Shown here in pieces: positions 32,433 to 40,394 of a stretch of 64,000 nt of DNA. The translations under genes were made by a program, and so were the position numbers. The DNA comes from JAWKIJ01 sp041394325. GTDB lineage: Bacteria; Actinomycetota; Acidimicrobiia; Acidimicrobiales; Microtrichaceae. Within the stretch, counting starts at the first letter, position 1. Each line of letters begins with the position of its first letter. The stretch spans positions 1,736,001 to 1,800,000 of the forward strand of contig JAWKIJ010000001.1 in assembly GCA_041394325.1 (NCBI GenBank), read 5' to 3'. The notes beneath the pieces are model-generated. The model was given only the letters and a program-made list of their open reading frames with translations. It was not told the origin of the DNA and made no database searches.

Positions 32433-33358
32433 CCCTGGTAGCCGATCGGCACGACGAGCCTCAATGCGTCCGGCCGGTGACGGAACTCCAGGTGTGACGT
32501 GTCACCGAGTTCGTCGCCGTCCACCTGGTACGGCGTCGGCTCGTACATCTCGACGGTCATCGACGTGACCTCGGGGCGGTAGTCGACGATGCGACTATTG
32601 GCCATCGCATCCCGGGTGCGCAGGGTGGCCGACATCAGGCGGAGGAAGCTGGGCGTGCGCAGTTCGGTGAGGGTCATGGCACAGAGCGGCCCGGCGAGGG
32701 TGACGTCCTCGGAGAGGTTGAAGGGGCGTTTGCCGACATAGGTGTAGGGGTTCGTGTTCTGTACCACCGTGAACATCGCATCGGGGGTCTCGCTCCCGTC
32801 GGCGTAGCGGACCGCGAAATGCGGACGGCTCCGGTCGTACAGGCGCGTCCAGGTTCGCAGGCCGGCGATGACGAAGAGGCCGTGGCCGAGTCGCCGTTTC
32901 CAGCGTTGGTGTTCCTCCACGTAACGGACGAGGCGGGCGTCCCAGCCGATGCCGGTGTGGAACAGGAAGCAGCGGCCGTTCACCTCCCCGACGCCGATCC
33001 GGCGCACCGAACCCGAACTCAGGGCCGTCAACAGAGTCCGGAGCGCGGCCACGGGATGGTCGTCGAGCCCGAGGGTTCGTGCGAAAACGTTGGTGGAGCC
33101 ACCCGGCAACGGGGCGAGCACCGCGTTGGAGCCGACCATGCCGTTCGCGGCCTCGTTGAGCGTGCCGTCCCCGCCCAGCACGACCACGAGCTCCACCCCG
33201 GCGGCCACCGCGGAGCGCACCAGCTGGGTGGCGTGGTCCCGGTGACGGGTCTCGGCCATGCGCACGTCGTGGGCGGCCGACAGCAGTCGATGGACCCCGA
33301 TCTCACGTCGTGGAGTGACCGATGACGCCCGCGGGTTGACGATCAACAGGGCCTTCAT
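32429..33358 (-). CDS. Diacylglycerol/sphingosine kinase-like lipid kinase
   Basis: The 309-residue protein has the DAGK catalytic domain with VLGGDGTLNEAANG (about 62-75) and PGGSTNVFARTLGL. The typical C-terminal beta-domain ends with DGDELGDTSHLEF. It should phosphorylate a lipid alcohol such as diacylglycerol using ATP. In actinobacteria this helps recycle lipids. TACGGT lies eleven bases before the ATG on the reverse strand. It overlaps the next membrane gene by four bases. Confidence 0.85.
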   Translation of the reverse strand: MKALLIVNPRASSVTPRREIGVHRLLSAAHDVRMAETRHRDHATQLVRSAVAAGVELVVVLGGDGTLNEAANGMVGSNAVLAPLPGGSTNVFARTLGLDDHPVAALRTLLTALSSGSVRRIGVGEVNGRCFLFHTGIGWDARLVRYVEEHQRWKRRLGHGLFVIAGLRTWTRLYDRSRPHFAVRYADGSETPDAMFTVVQNTNPYTYVGKRPFNLSEDVTLAGPLCAMTLTELRTPSFLRLMSATLRTRDAMANSRIVDYRPEVTSMTVEMYEPTPYQVDGDELGDTSHLEFRHRPDALRLVVPIGYQG

Positions 33359-33434
33359 GTCTGGGTGTCACCGTAGCGGTGGGTGACGTCGCCGGATTGG
33401 CCGCGTGCTTTTCGACTTGGCAGACTGTCGCCCC

Positions 33435-34211
33435 ATGAACGTCGTTGTATGCGTGAAGCAGATCCCCGATCCGGCCGATCCGGGTGCGCTGGATCCCGAG
33501 ACCAAGACCCTCAAGCGGGACGGCAAGCTGATCCTCGACGAGTCCGACAGCTACGGCGTCGAGATGGCGCTACAGCTCGTGGGCGACTCCGGAGAGGTCA
33601 CGCTCGTGTCGATGGCGCCCAACGGCGAGGTCTCCGGACTTCGCACCGCGCTGGCGATGGGCGCCGCGAAGGCGGTCCTGGTCAGCGACGACGCATTGAA
33701 GGGCTCCGACGCCCTCGGCACGGCGAAGGTCCTCGCAAAGGCGATCGGGCGTGCGGGCGACTACGACCTGGTGTTGGCTGCGACCGAGTCCTCCGACGGC
33801 TACACCGGCACGGTCCCCGAGCAGATCGCCGCGGTACTCGGCCTTCCGTCGGTCACGTTCGCCAAGGCCGTGACGGTCGACGGCTCCACCGTCAAGGTCG
33901 ACCGTCAGACCGAGGCGGGCTACGACGAGGTCACGTGTCCGCTCCCCGCGGTCGTGTCGGTGACCGCCGGTGTGGTCGAGCCCCGCTACCCCTCGTTCAA
34001 GGGGATCATGGCCGCCAAGTCCAAGCCGGTCGACCAGGTCACGATCGGCGATCTGGGTCTCGACGCCTCCCAGGTCGGTTGGGCCGGCGCCGGTCAGGAG
34101 ATCGTCGAGGTCGCCCAGGCCGCACAGCGCGAGGCGGGCGAGATCATCGAGGACGACGGCGAGGCATTCACCAAGGTCGTCGACTTCCTTTCCAATCTCA
34201 AGGTCATCTGA
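33435..34211 (+). CDS. etfB: Electron transfer flavoprotein beta subunit
   Basis: The 258-residue protein starts MNVVVCVKQIPDPAD and contains the EtfB core ESDSYGVEMALQL, the adenine-binding VLAATESSDGYTGTVPEQIA segment and LPAVVSVTAGVVEPRYPS. It pairs with EtfA to pass electrons from acyl-CoA dehydrogenases to the quinone pool through ETF:quinone oxidoreductase. CAGACT eight bases before the ATG is a possible -10. The gene ends 11 bases before etfA. Confidence 0.93.
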   Translation: MNVVVCVKQIPDPADPGALDPETKTLKRDGKLILDESDSYGVEMALQLVGDSGEVTLVSMAPNGEVSGLRTALAMGAAKAVLVSDDALKGSDALGTAKVLAKAIGRAGDYDLVLAATESSDGYTGTVPEQIAAVLGLPSVTFAKAVTVDGSTVKVDRQTEAGYDEVTCPLPAVVSVTAGVVEPRYPSFKGIMAAKSKPVDQVTIGDLGLDASQVGWAGAGQEIVEVAQAAQREAGEIIEDDGEAFTKVVDFLSNLKVI

Positions 34212-34222
34212 GGAGAACCATC

Positions 34223-35182
34223 ATGGCTGCAGTTTCCAAGATCTGGGTCCTCGCGGAGGCCGCGGGCGGCGAGGTCGCCCCGATCACTCTCGAGATGCTC
34301 ACCAAGGCGCGTGAGCTCGCCGACACCGTCGAGGCCGTCTACGGCGGTGACGCCGCCGGTATCGCCGAACAGCTCGGCCGCTACGGTGCCACCGCCGTGC
34401 ACGCAACGGGCGATCTGGGCGGTTCGCTGCTCGGGGTGCCGCTGGCGGCGGCGATCGCGGCGAGCGACGCCAAGCCCGACGCGATTCTTCTCGGGACCAC
34501 CCAGGACGGCCGCGACGTCGCCGGTCGGTTGTCGGTGGCGCTCGACGCACCGGTCATCACCAACGTCACCGATCTGGTGGAGCGCGACGGTGCCCTGACG
34601 GGGGTCGAGCCGATCTTCGGCGGTACCCAGGACGTCTACACGAAGTTCACCGGCGACGCAGCGAAGATCTTCCTCGTCCGTCCGAAGTCGTTCGCCGCGG
34701 AGGAGTCGGGCGGTGGAGCCGCAGCGGTCCAGTCCCTGGCGGTACCCGACACGGGTGCGACCGGCACGGCACAGGTCGTCAACCGGCACGTCGAGGAGCG
34801 TTCGGGTCCCCAACTCGACGCGGCACCCGTGGTGGTCGCCGGCGGTCGTGGGCTGGGCGAGGCGGCGAACTACCAGATCATCGAGGACCTGGCGAAGGCG
34901 TTGAACGGCGCGCCCGGGGCCAGCCGTGCGATCGTCGATGCCGGGTGGGTCCCCTACAGCTATCAGGTGGGCCAGACCGGCAAAGTGGTTAAGCCCACGG
35001 TCTACATCGCGGCCGGAATCTCGGGCGCGACCCAGCACCTGGTGGGGATGAAGGGCTCCAAGAACATCATCGCCATCAACAAGGATCCCGAAGCACCGAT
35101 CTTCGGGGTCGCCGACCTCGGGATCGTCGGCGATGTGCACAAGGTGCTCCCCCAGCTGTTGGAGGCACTGCAGAACCGTTGA
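34223..35182 (+). CDS. etfA: Electron transfer flavoprotein alpha subunit
   Basis: The 319-residue protein has an N-terminal alpha/beta domain and the C-terminal FAD-binding domain, with VAGGRGLGEAANYQII, GVSGA-like AAGISGATQHLVGMKGS and NKDPEAPIFGVADLGIVGD. It binds FAD and docks to EtfB. AGGAG lies seven bases before the ATG at 34223. The last codons (LQNR) and the stop lie inside the first arm of a 32-bp tandem duplication that also carries hairpins. An acyl-CoA dehydrogenase at 40395 and the crotonase-family genes are likely metabolic partners. Confidence 0.94.
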   Translation: MAAVSKIWVLAEAAGGEVAPITLEMLTKARELADTVEAVYGGDAAGIAEQLGRYGATAVHATGDLGGSLLGVPLAAAIAASDAKPDAILLGTTQDGRDVAGRLSVALDAPVITNVTDLVERDGALTGVEPIFGGTQDVYTKFTGDAAKIFLVRPKSFAAEESGGGAAAVQSLAVPDTGATGTAQVVNRHVEERSGPQLDAAPVVVAGGRGLGEAANYQIIEDLAKALNGAPGASRAIVDAGWVPYSYQVGQTGKVVKPTVYIAAGISGATQHLVGMKGSKNIIAINKDPEAPIFGVADLGIVGDVHKVLPQLLEALQNR

Positions 35183-35223
35183 GGTTCGCAGCCATAGCAC
35201 TGCAGAACCGTTGAGGTTCGCAG
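35165..35223 (+). repeat. Tandem duplication of the etfA end, each copy a stem-loop
   Basis: A 27-base sequence at 35165-35191 is repeated exactly at 35197-35223 (period 32, 5-base spacer). In each copy CTGC-A-GAACC pairs with GGTTC-GCAG around the 5-base loop GTTGA, giving nine base pairs with one bulged A. The etfA stop codon is inside the first loop (35180-35182). The tandem hairpins may act as a terminator or mRNA 3-prime stabiliser before the convergent SCO1664-family gene. Confidence 0.85.
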
Positions 35224-35225
35224 GT

Positions 35226-35978
35226 TCAGACCAGGGGCCAGGGGATCCGGCGGCCTGTGGGGTCGTGCGGGAACCTCGTCGCGCCGACGAGGCGGTGGAT
35301 TCGTCCGACGGTGGCCTCGACCTCCTCGGTGGTCAGAAGTTCGCCGAGTTCGCTCTGGCCGGATCGCTCGGTCCAGGCGTGCAGGTCGTCGGCCGTGTCG
35401 GCGTCGAGGGCATCGCCGGCAAAGTCCCAGATGACGGTGCGCAGCTTGAGATCCCGGTGGAACGAGAGGCCGTGGTCGATCGCCCATATCCGATCGTCGT
35501 CACCCAGCAGGACGTGACCGCCTTTGCGGTCGGCGTTGTTGGCGACGACGTCGAACGCGCACAACCGGCGGAACACGGCGTCGAATCCGCCGCGGTCACG
35601 CAACGAGAAGTAGTGCTCGTCGAAGCGTGATGGGACGAAATACTGCAACGAACCGGGCCCGAGCGGACCGTCCCGCCCCTCGGTCGGCGGCACCAGGTCC
35701 CATCCGAGTTCGGCTGAAAGGCGGTGCGCTGCGATCTCGCGGCGCCACAGCCCGGGGGGGAAGTCGTGCAGGGGTCGCTCCCCGCGCTCGGGTTTGTAGA
35801 TCGCCTGGCAGCGTTGGTCGTCCTCTGTGACGTCGACGAGAAACGTCGCGTTCGAACTCCATTGCAACCTGCCGATCACTTCGATGCGGCCACCGCGTAG
35901 CAACGCCGGCACGGCGGGGTCATCGACGTCGACGGTGGCATCCAGGAAGTCATCGACCGTCGGGTCGCGATCGTCCAT
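35226..35978 (-). CDS. SCO1664 family protein (PI3/4-kinase-like fold)
   Basis: The 250-residue protein has a kinase-like core: IYKPERGERPLHDFP near residue 60, RREIAAHRLSAELGWDLVP, a catalytic loop-like FDVVANNADRKGGHVLL and a metal-loop-like WAIDHGLSFH. This matches the SCO1664/TIGR03843 family. Its substrate is unknown. It occurs in actinobacteria beside DUF3090 and an MSMEG_4193-type phosphatase, as here. The ATG overlaps the DUF3090 stop (TGATG), so the three are coupled. Confidence 0.85.
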   Translation of the reverse strand: MDDRDPTVDDFLDATVDVDDPAVPALLRGGRIEVIGRLQWSSNATFLVDVTEDDQRCQAIYKPERGERPLHDFPPGLWRREIAAHRLSAELGWDLVPPTEGRDGPLGPGSLQYFVPSRFDEHYFSLRDRGGFDAVFRRLCAFDVVANNADRKGGHVLLGDDDRIWAIDHGLSFHRDLKLRTVIWDFAGDALDADTADDLHAWTERSGQSELGELLTTEEVEATVGRIHRLVGATRFPHDPTGRRIPWPLV

Positions 35979-36478
35979 CAGTTCAGGCGGGGGCAGAAGT
36001 GGCCTTCGGCGCTGAGCGGATTGCCGCAGAGAGGGCAGGGCGGTCGCCCTCCGGCGACCGCGGCGTTCGCCGCGACCACGAAGGTCGCCTGTTGGCGCGG
36101 TGTGAGCGTGAAGGTGACGCTGCGGCCGGTGGGGGCGGCGTCGGGATCGGCGTCGTCGTCAGGGAAGGCGAGTTCCTCGAGCACGATGGCGAGCAGTCCC
36201 GTGTCGGGGTCTGGACCGAGGCCGATGTCTCCGACTATCCAGGCGTCGGCGGGCACGAACCTCAGACCGTCGGGTTCGTCGGGTTCGACCAGGGTCGGAC
36301 GGGACGAGAGAAATCGCTGGACATGCTCGGCGAGCAGAGCCACCTGCTGCTTCTCGAGGCGGACGCTCGTGACGTCGTCGTCTCGGACGATCTGGAGGTA
36401 GAAGACCCGGTGGCCCGGCTCGCCGTCGGTACCGACGATGAAGCGGTCCGCCGGGAGCAGCGGTTCGTCGCCGGTCAC
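35978..36478 (-). CDS. DUF3090 family protein with C-terminal zinc-ribbon-like motif
   Basis: The 166-residue protein contains ADRFIVGTDGEPGHRVFYLQ, EKQQVALLAEHVQ and FTLTPRQQATFV, the usual DUF3090 landmarks. It ends in CPLCGNPLSAEGHFCP, with three Cys and a His that could bind zinc. The function is unknown. The GTG at 36478 overlaps the stop of the phosphatase gene (GTGA). Together with the flanking genes it forms a conserved actinobacterial trio. Confidence 0.85.
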   Translation of the reverse strand: MTGDEPLLPADRFIVGTDGEPGHRVFYLQIVRDDDVTSVRLEKQQVALLAEHVQRFLSSRPTLVEPDEPDGLRFVPADAWIVGDIGLGPDPDTGLLAIVLEELAFPDDDADPDAAPTGRSVTFTLTPRQQATFVVAANAAVAGGRPPCPLCGNPLSAEGHFCPRLN

Positions 36479-37120
36479 GACGGTGCCAGGTTCGAGAGGT
36501 CGTCGCCCGTGGAGTTCACGGCCAACACCAGCGGCCGGTCGTGTCCGATCTCGACGACGCTGAGTGAGCACGGTGAGATGACGGTTCGTTGGAAGAGGTC
36601 GAGGTGCACACCCTGAAGGTGGGTGACGAACGCCTTGATCGGATCGGCATGGGACACGCACACGATGCGTTCGCCCCGGTGGTGTGCGGCCAGCGTCGTG
36701 ACCGTGTCGACGATGCGGTGCTGCATCTCCGCGAAGGACTCGCCGCCGGGGAACCGAAACGCCGAGGGCGAACTCTGAACCGCCCGCCACTCGGGGGAGC
36801 GGGTCAGATCGGAAAGCCTCCGGCCGGTCCATTCCCCGAAGTCGCATTCGAGCAGGCCTGCGCGGACCCTGGTCCGAAGGCCGATGGCACGGGCGATGGG
36901 CGCGGCCGTCTCCCGGGTGCGTTCGAGTGGCGACGCGTACACGGCCGCCACACCGCCGAGCTTGGCGACGCGCCGCTGCATGCTCGGCGTCACGGCGGCC
37001 CTCCGTCGACAGGTGAAGGCCCGGTGATCGTCCCGGGAGCACCGAGCCGGTGGTCGCCGTGCGACCGTGACGGACCATGATCACCGTCGTGGTCGAGGGT
37101 CTGGACCTTCGTCGGGCCAT
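36475..37120 (-). pseudogene. MSMEG_4193-family histidine phosphatase, interrupted by one apparent frameshift
   Basis: The start at 37120 gives TTTVIMVRHGRTATTGSVLPG with the RHG catalytic motif. Near 36985 the frame shifts (two bases lost or one gained). The rest continues as VAAVYASPLERTRETAAPIA, LLECDFGEWTGR, FPGGESFAEMQHRI and a second His in VCVSHADPIKAFV. All phosphatase-superfamily catalytic residues are present across the two frames, so the gene is probably intact in vivo. It is the first gene of the phosphatase, DUF3090 and SCO1664-family operon. Confidence 0.78.
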
Positions 37121-37310
37121 CGGACGAATGTACGCGACCGTCCGGGGTGCGGGTGATCGCTCGGACCGCGTCTCGGCCGTCGGCTGGCCCTCGGCGACCG
37201 CGTTCGCGGTGGGTGGACGCCGAGGTCGGGGATTGGTCGACCTGATTGGGGTAGATCGGGGCGCAGCACTAGCTTTTCGGGGCCGCCCCTCGAACCCCGG
37301 AGTGTCCCCG

Positions 37311-37745
37311 GTGCGCCGACCGCACGACCCTGCCCGAGCCTCCGACGTCGGAGCCCGCCTGACCACGAGGCCGCGTCGCGCCCGATGGCGCGTCGCGATC
37401 GCCGCGGTGGCGTTGGCGGCGGTGGCCGGAGGCTGCTACCGCTCACCCGACCCGCGTGGATGGTCCGAGCCCGCGGCCAAGGCCAACTTCATGAAGGGCT
37501 GCACGACGGTCAAGTCGGCGGATCGAGGGACGACGACCACGAGCATGTTGGCGCCGAAGGACACCTGTGAGTGCATCTACGAGGCGATGGTGACGAAGTA
37601 CTCGCTCAAGTGGGACGACATGAAGGCCTATGAGTCGAAGCAGGCCGATGCGAAGCCCGGCGACACCCCACCCACGCCACCGAAGGCATTGACCAAGGCG
37701 ATCGCCGACTGCACGCGGGTGGGGCCCTCTGTCGAGTCGCGCTGA
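37311..37745 (+). CDS. Small exported lipoprotein, unknown
   Basis: The 144-residue protein has a twin-arginine-free basic N-region, a hydrophobic core and a lipobox (ALAAVAGGC). A domain with Cys residues in FMKGCTTV, KDTCECIYEAM and IADCTRVG follows. The spacing suggests two disulfide bonds in a small helical extracytoplasmic domain (CECIYEAMVTKYSL). No named family was recognised. The GTG at 37311 or one at 37302 could be used. TAGCTT at 37270 is a possible -10. The 37121-37301 gap holds the divergent start region of the phosphatase gene. Confidence 0.6.
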   Translation: MRRPHDPARASDVGARLTTRPRRARWRVAIAAVALAAVAGGCYRSPDPRGWSEPAAKANFMKGCTTVKSADRGTTTTSMLAPKDTCECIYEAMVTKYSLKWDDMKAYESKQADAKPGDTPPTPPKALTKAIADCTRVGPSVESR

Positions 37746-37765
37746 CGGCGGAACGCGCCGAGCGG

Positions 37766-38947
37766 TCAGGTCCGCCGCTTCGGGTCGGGGAGGCCGATCC
37801 GAACCGACTCTTCGGCAGTGGTCGGCCAACGTTCGCGTGACTTCTCGGCGAGTTTGCGCATCAGCGTGATCGCGCCCGGATCGCTGTCACCCGGTCTCGA
37901 CAGGATCGACCCGTCGGCGATCATGCGGCCGACGATCTCGCGCCCGAGGTCGGTTCGCACGATCGTCAGCGTCCAGTCGTTGTCCTTGCCGATGCCGCCG
38001 GTGGAGATGTCGGCGTGTTCGGCGGCGAAGTCCGGGCAGTGGACACAGCCTTCGCGGGTCCACGCGTGACACTCCTTGAGGTTGACCTCGTGGTAGGAGC
38101 CGTCACGCATCCAGAGCTGGAACACGCCCTTGATGTTCATCTTCACGATGTCGGATCGCCGGATGCGGTACTTGGTCTCGAACAACTCCTCGAAGATCGC
38201 GTCGTCGAAGGTCTTGGAGCACAGGAGCCCGATGTTGAAGACGATCGGCTTTCCGATCTTGCCGACCCTTCGGGACCACATGGTGGGTGGTGCGGAGCTC
38301 TGACAGCTCATCCCGACCAGAGCGAGGCGTGTGAAGCCCTTGTCGAGTGCCTCGTCGATGGCGAGGGTGTTGGCCGAGTAGGTGTAGCGGCTTCCGGCCG
38401 CGGCCAGGATCTCCTCGCGTGTGGAGGCGACACCCGGCACGGGTTTCCAGGATCCGGCATCGCCGCCCTCGAGGTACGACACGAGCGCCGCATCGACGTA
38501 GTCGTGCTCGACCGCCCACAACAGGATGGCTGACACCAGGCCGCCGTCCTGGCCCATGCGGTGCACCATGTCGTCGGAGGCCCTCGTCAGCAGGATGTCC
38601 TGGTAGATGCCGGCGACCTCGTCGGGGCGACGGTCGCGGTCGAACAGGTGCTCGTTGGCCTGGTGCTCCCAGAGACGGAACCTCGGGCAGGCGCGCGTGC
38701 AACTGGTGCACCCCTTCAGGCCGTGGATGCAGTTGTCCGGCCCCAACTCCTCTTCGAGGTGGAACGGGGTGTAGCCACCGGACTCGTGGCGGTAGCCGAG
38801 GACGTCGTGTGGACAGGCGATCACGCATGCGGCGCACCCCGTACACAGACCGGTGTCGACGACCTCGGCCTTCAGTTCGAGCCACTGGTTGGTCCAGCGC
38901 CCACCGTTGGACGACGGTCCTGCCGTGTCCTCGACCACGATCGACAT
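37766..38947 (-). CDS. FrhB-family (coenzyme F420 hydrogenase/dehydrogenase beta-like) iron-sulfur protein
   Basis: The 393-residue protein has an N-terminal 4Fe-4S motif, Cys35, Cys38, Cys41 and Cys45 (CTGCAACVIACP), and a second cluster motif GCTSCTRACP near residue 78. The FrhB C-terminal domain follows, with GQDGGLVSAIL, VGMSCQSSA, FNIGLLCSKTF and CVHCPDF. FrhB-type proteins transfer electrons to or from F420H2 or related flavins using Fe-S clusters and FAD. Whether F420 is the partner cannot be told from sequence. It is divergent from the DUF2752 gene, with overlapping -10 elements. Confidence 0.85.
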   Translation of the reverse strand: MSIVVEDTAGPSSNGGRWTNQWLELKAEVVDTGLCTGCAACVIACPHDVLGYRHESGGYTPFHLEEELGPDNCIHGLKGCTSCTRACPRFRLWEHQANEHLFDRDRRPDEVAGIYQDILLTRASDDMVHRMGQDGGLVSAILLWAVEHDYVDAALVSYLEGGDAGSWKPVPGVASTREEILAAAGSRYTYSANTLAIDEALDKGFTRLALVGMSCQSSAPPTMWSRRVGKIGKPIVFNIGLLCSKTFDDAIFEELFETKYRIRRSDIVKMNIKGVFQLWMRDGSYHEVNLKECHAWTREGCVHCPDFAAEHADISTGGIGKDNDWTLTIVRTDLGREIVGRMIADGSILSRPGDSDPGAITLMRKLAEKSRERWPTTAEESVRIGLPDPKRRT

Positions 38948-38954
38948 ACGCGGA

Positions 38955-38960
38955 AGAATA
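38955..38960 (-). promoter_or_regulatory. -10 element (TATTCT) for the FrhB-family gene
   Basis: TATTCT on the reverse strand is seven bases before the ATG at 38947. It overlaps the opposite-strand -10 at 38957-38962. Confidence 0.5.
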
Positions 38961-38962
38961 CT
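38957..38962 (+). promoter_or_regulatory. -10 element (AATACT) for the DUF2752 gene
   Basis: AATACT is six bases before the ATG at 38969. It shares four base pairs with the divergent -10 of the FrhB-family gene. Confidence 0.4.
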
Positions 38963-38968
38963 GCCGTG

Positions 38969-39430
38969 ATGTCGGAGGACCACCGGGTGCTCACGGGCGT
39001 CGCGTCGTTCGGGGTGCGGCGCGCGGGGACGCCGTGGGTGGCCGCAGCCGCCGCCGCGTGCGCGTGTGCCGCGGTCTCGTTGGTGGACCCCACCCGCACC
39101 GCCATGTCGCCCCCGTGCCCCTTCAAGGTCGTCACGGGATGGTGGTGCCCGTTCTGTGGCGCAACCCGTTCGGCGTCCCGCCTGTTCCGTGGCGACCTCG
39201 CGGGGGCCTGGCACTTCAATGCGCTGTTCGTCGTCACGATCCCGTTCGTGGTACTCGCATGGTTCGAGTGGGCACAGCCCGGCCGGATCGGGCTGCTCGA
39301 CCGGACGAGACGACTTCTCGGGCGACGGCGGGCCGGTGTGATCACGTCGATGCTCGTCGGAGCCGCGGCGTGGGTGCTGCTGCGGAACGTCGGACCGGGG
39401 GCCGCGTGGTTCCGCTATCCGGGTTCGTGA
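38969..39430 (+). CDS. DUF2752 membrane protein
   Basis: The 153-residue protein has three to four hydrophobic helices and the DUF2752 motif CPFKVVTGWWCPFCGATRS (two Cys pairs) followed by GDLAGAWHFNAL. The family has no known function. The Cys-rich loop probably faces outside the membrane. A GTG one codon earlier is an alternative start. It ends just before the HAD gene, which is convergent. Confidence 0.8.
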   Translation: MSEDHRVLTGVASFGVRRAGTPWVAAAAAACACAAVSLVDPTRTAMSPPCPFKVVTGWWCPFCGATRSASRLFRGDLAGAWHFNALFVVTIPFVVLAWFEWAQPGRIGLLDRTRRLLGRRRAGVITSMLVGAAAWVLLRNVGPGAAWFRYPGS

Positions 39431-39461
39431 TCCTGCACTCCGCCGTGAATCGGGCTCGGAC

Positions 39462-40313
39462 TCACACGTAATCGAGGACTCGGGCCCAGCCGCCTTCGCC
39501 AGCGGGCGGGATGAGGTGGTCGGCTCGATCCAGCGCGTCGGCGTCGGCGTCGGTGGGCACGAGCGCGAGCGCAGCGCGTTCGAGGAGTTCGAGGTCGTTG
39601 GAACCGTCGGCGAGGGCGACGACCCGCGTGTGGTCGAGTCCGTGCGAGCGGCAGAACGCCTCCACTCCGTCCCACTTGGAGAGTCCTGCCGGGGCGACGG
39701 TCAGGGTGGCGAGCCCGGCGAAATCCCTCGACCTCCCGAGGTGGGTCTCCGCCGCGCCGCCGATGGACACTGCCGCCGCCCGTGCGTCGTGTTCGGCGAT
39801 CCCGATGAGGCTGAACGCGAGGACCGGACGATCCACGACGATCCGGTCGAGGTCGTCGATGCGCGCGAGTGGCGCCATCGAGGCGGCGTGATCCGGGTGG
39901 GTCGAGGTGGTCGGCGACATGAACGCCGTCGGTTCGACGGCTTCGTCGGGGTCCGCGACGTGCACCACCGGTGACAGGCCGACCCGGTGGAATCCCGCGA
40001 GCACCGCGGCCGCCTCGTCCTCGCGGAACGTCATGGTGTGGAACCGCGTGCCGGTGTCGAGGTGGAGACCGATCGCACCGTTGAGCACGACCGCGGGCGG
40101 GGCGAGGCCGATCCGGGCGAGCGGTTCGCGGGTGGAGGCGATGCGGCGGCCCGTGGCCACCAGCAACGGAACGCCGCGGCGTCGGAGTTCGCGTACGGCG
40201 GCGAGCGTGGTCGCGGGAACGTGGTCGTCGGTGTCCCAGAGCGTGCCGTCGAGATCGGTGACCACCAGCGAGGTCGTCGGCGGCGGGGAGGGAGTGGGGT
40301 GGGTCGGGGGCAT
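39462..40313 (-). CDS. Cof-type HAD-superfamily hydrolase
   Basis: The 283-residue protein has the HAD motif I DLDGTLWDTDD (about 19-29), motif II LLVATGRR, motif III Lys in GLSKWDGVEAF and motif IV ALADGSNDLELL. The cap domain between them is of the Cof/C2B type. Such enzymes dephosphorylate small metabolites such as sugar phosphates or flavin nucleotides. The substrate is unknown. CAGACT six bases before the ATG at 40313 is a candidate -10. It is divergent from the acyl-CoA dehydrogenase gene. Confidence 0.88.
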   Translation of the reverse strand: MPPTHPTPSPPPTTSLVVTDLDGTLWDTDDHVPATTLAAVRELRRRGVPLLVATGRRIASTREPLARIGLAPPAVVLNGAIGLHLDTGTRFHTMTFREDEAAAVLAGFHRVGLSPVVHVADPDEAVEPTAFMSPTTSTHPDHAASMAPLARIDDLDRIVVDRPVLAFSLIGIAEHDARAAAVSIGGAAETHLGRSRDFAGLATLTVAPAGLSKWDGVEAFCRSHGLDHTRVVALADGSNDLELLERAALALVPTDADADALDRADHLIPPAGEGGWARVLDYV

Positions 40314-40394
40314 CGTAGGAGTCTGACGGTTCGGGGTGGGGTGTCGTGGCAGCCCGAAGTGGCGCGGCTGGACCGTCCGGTCAAGAATGGATCG

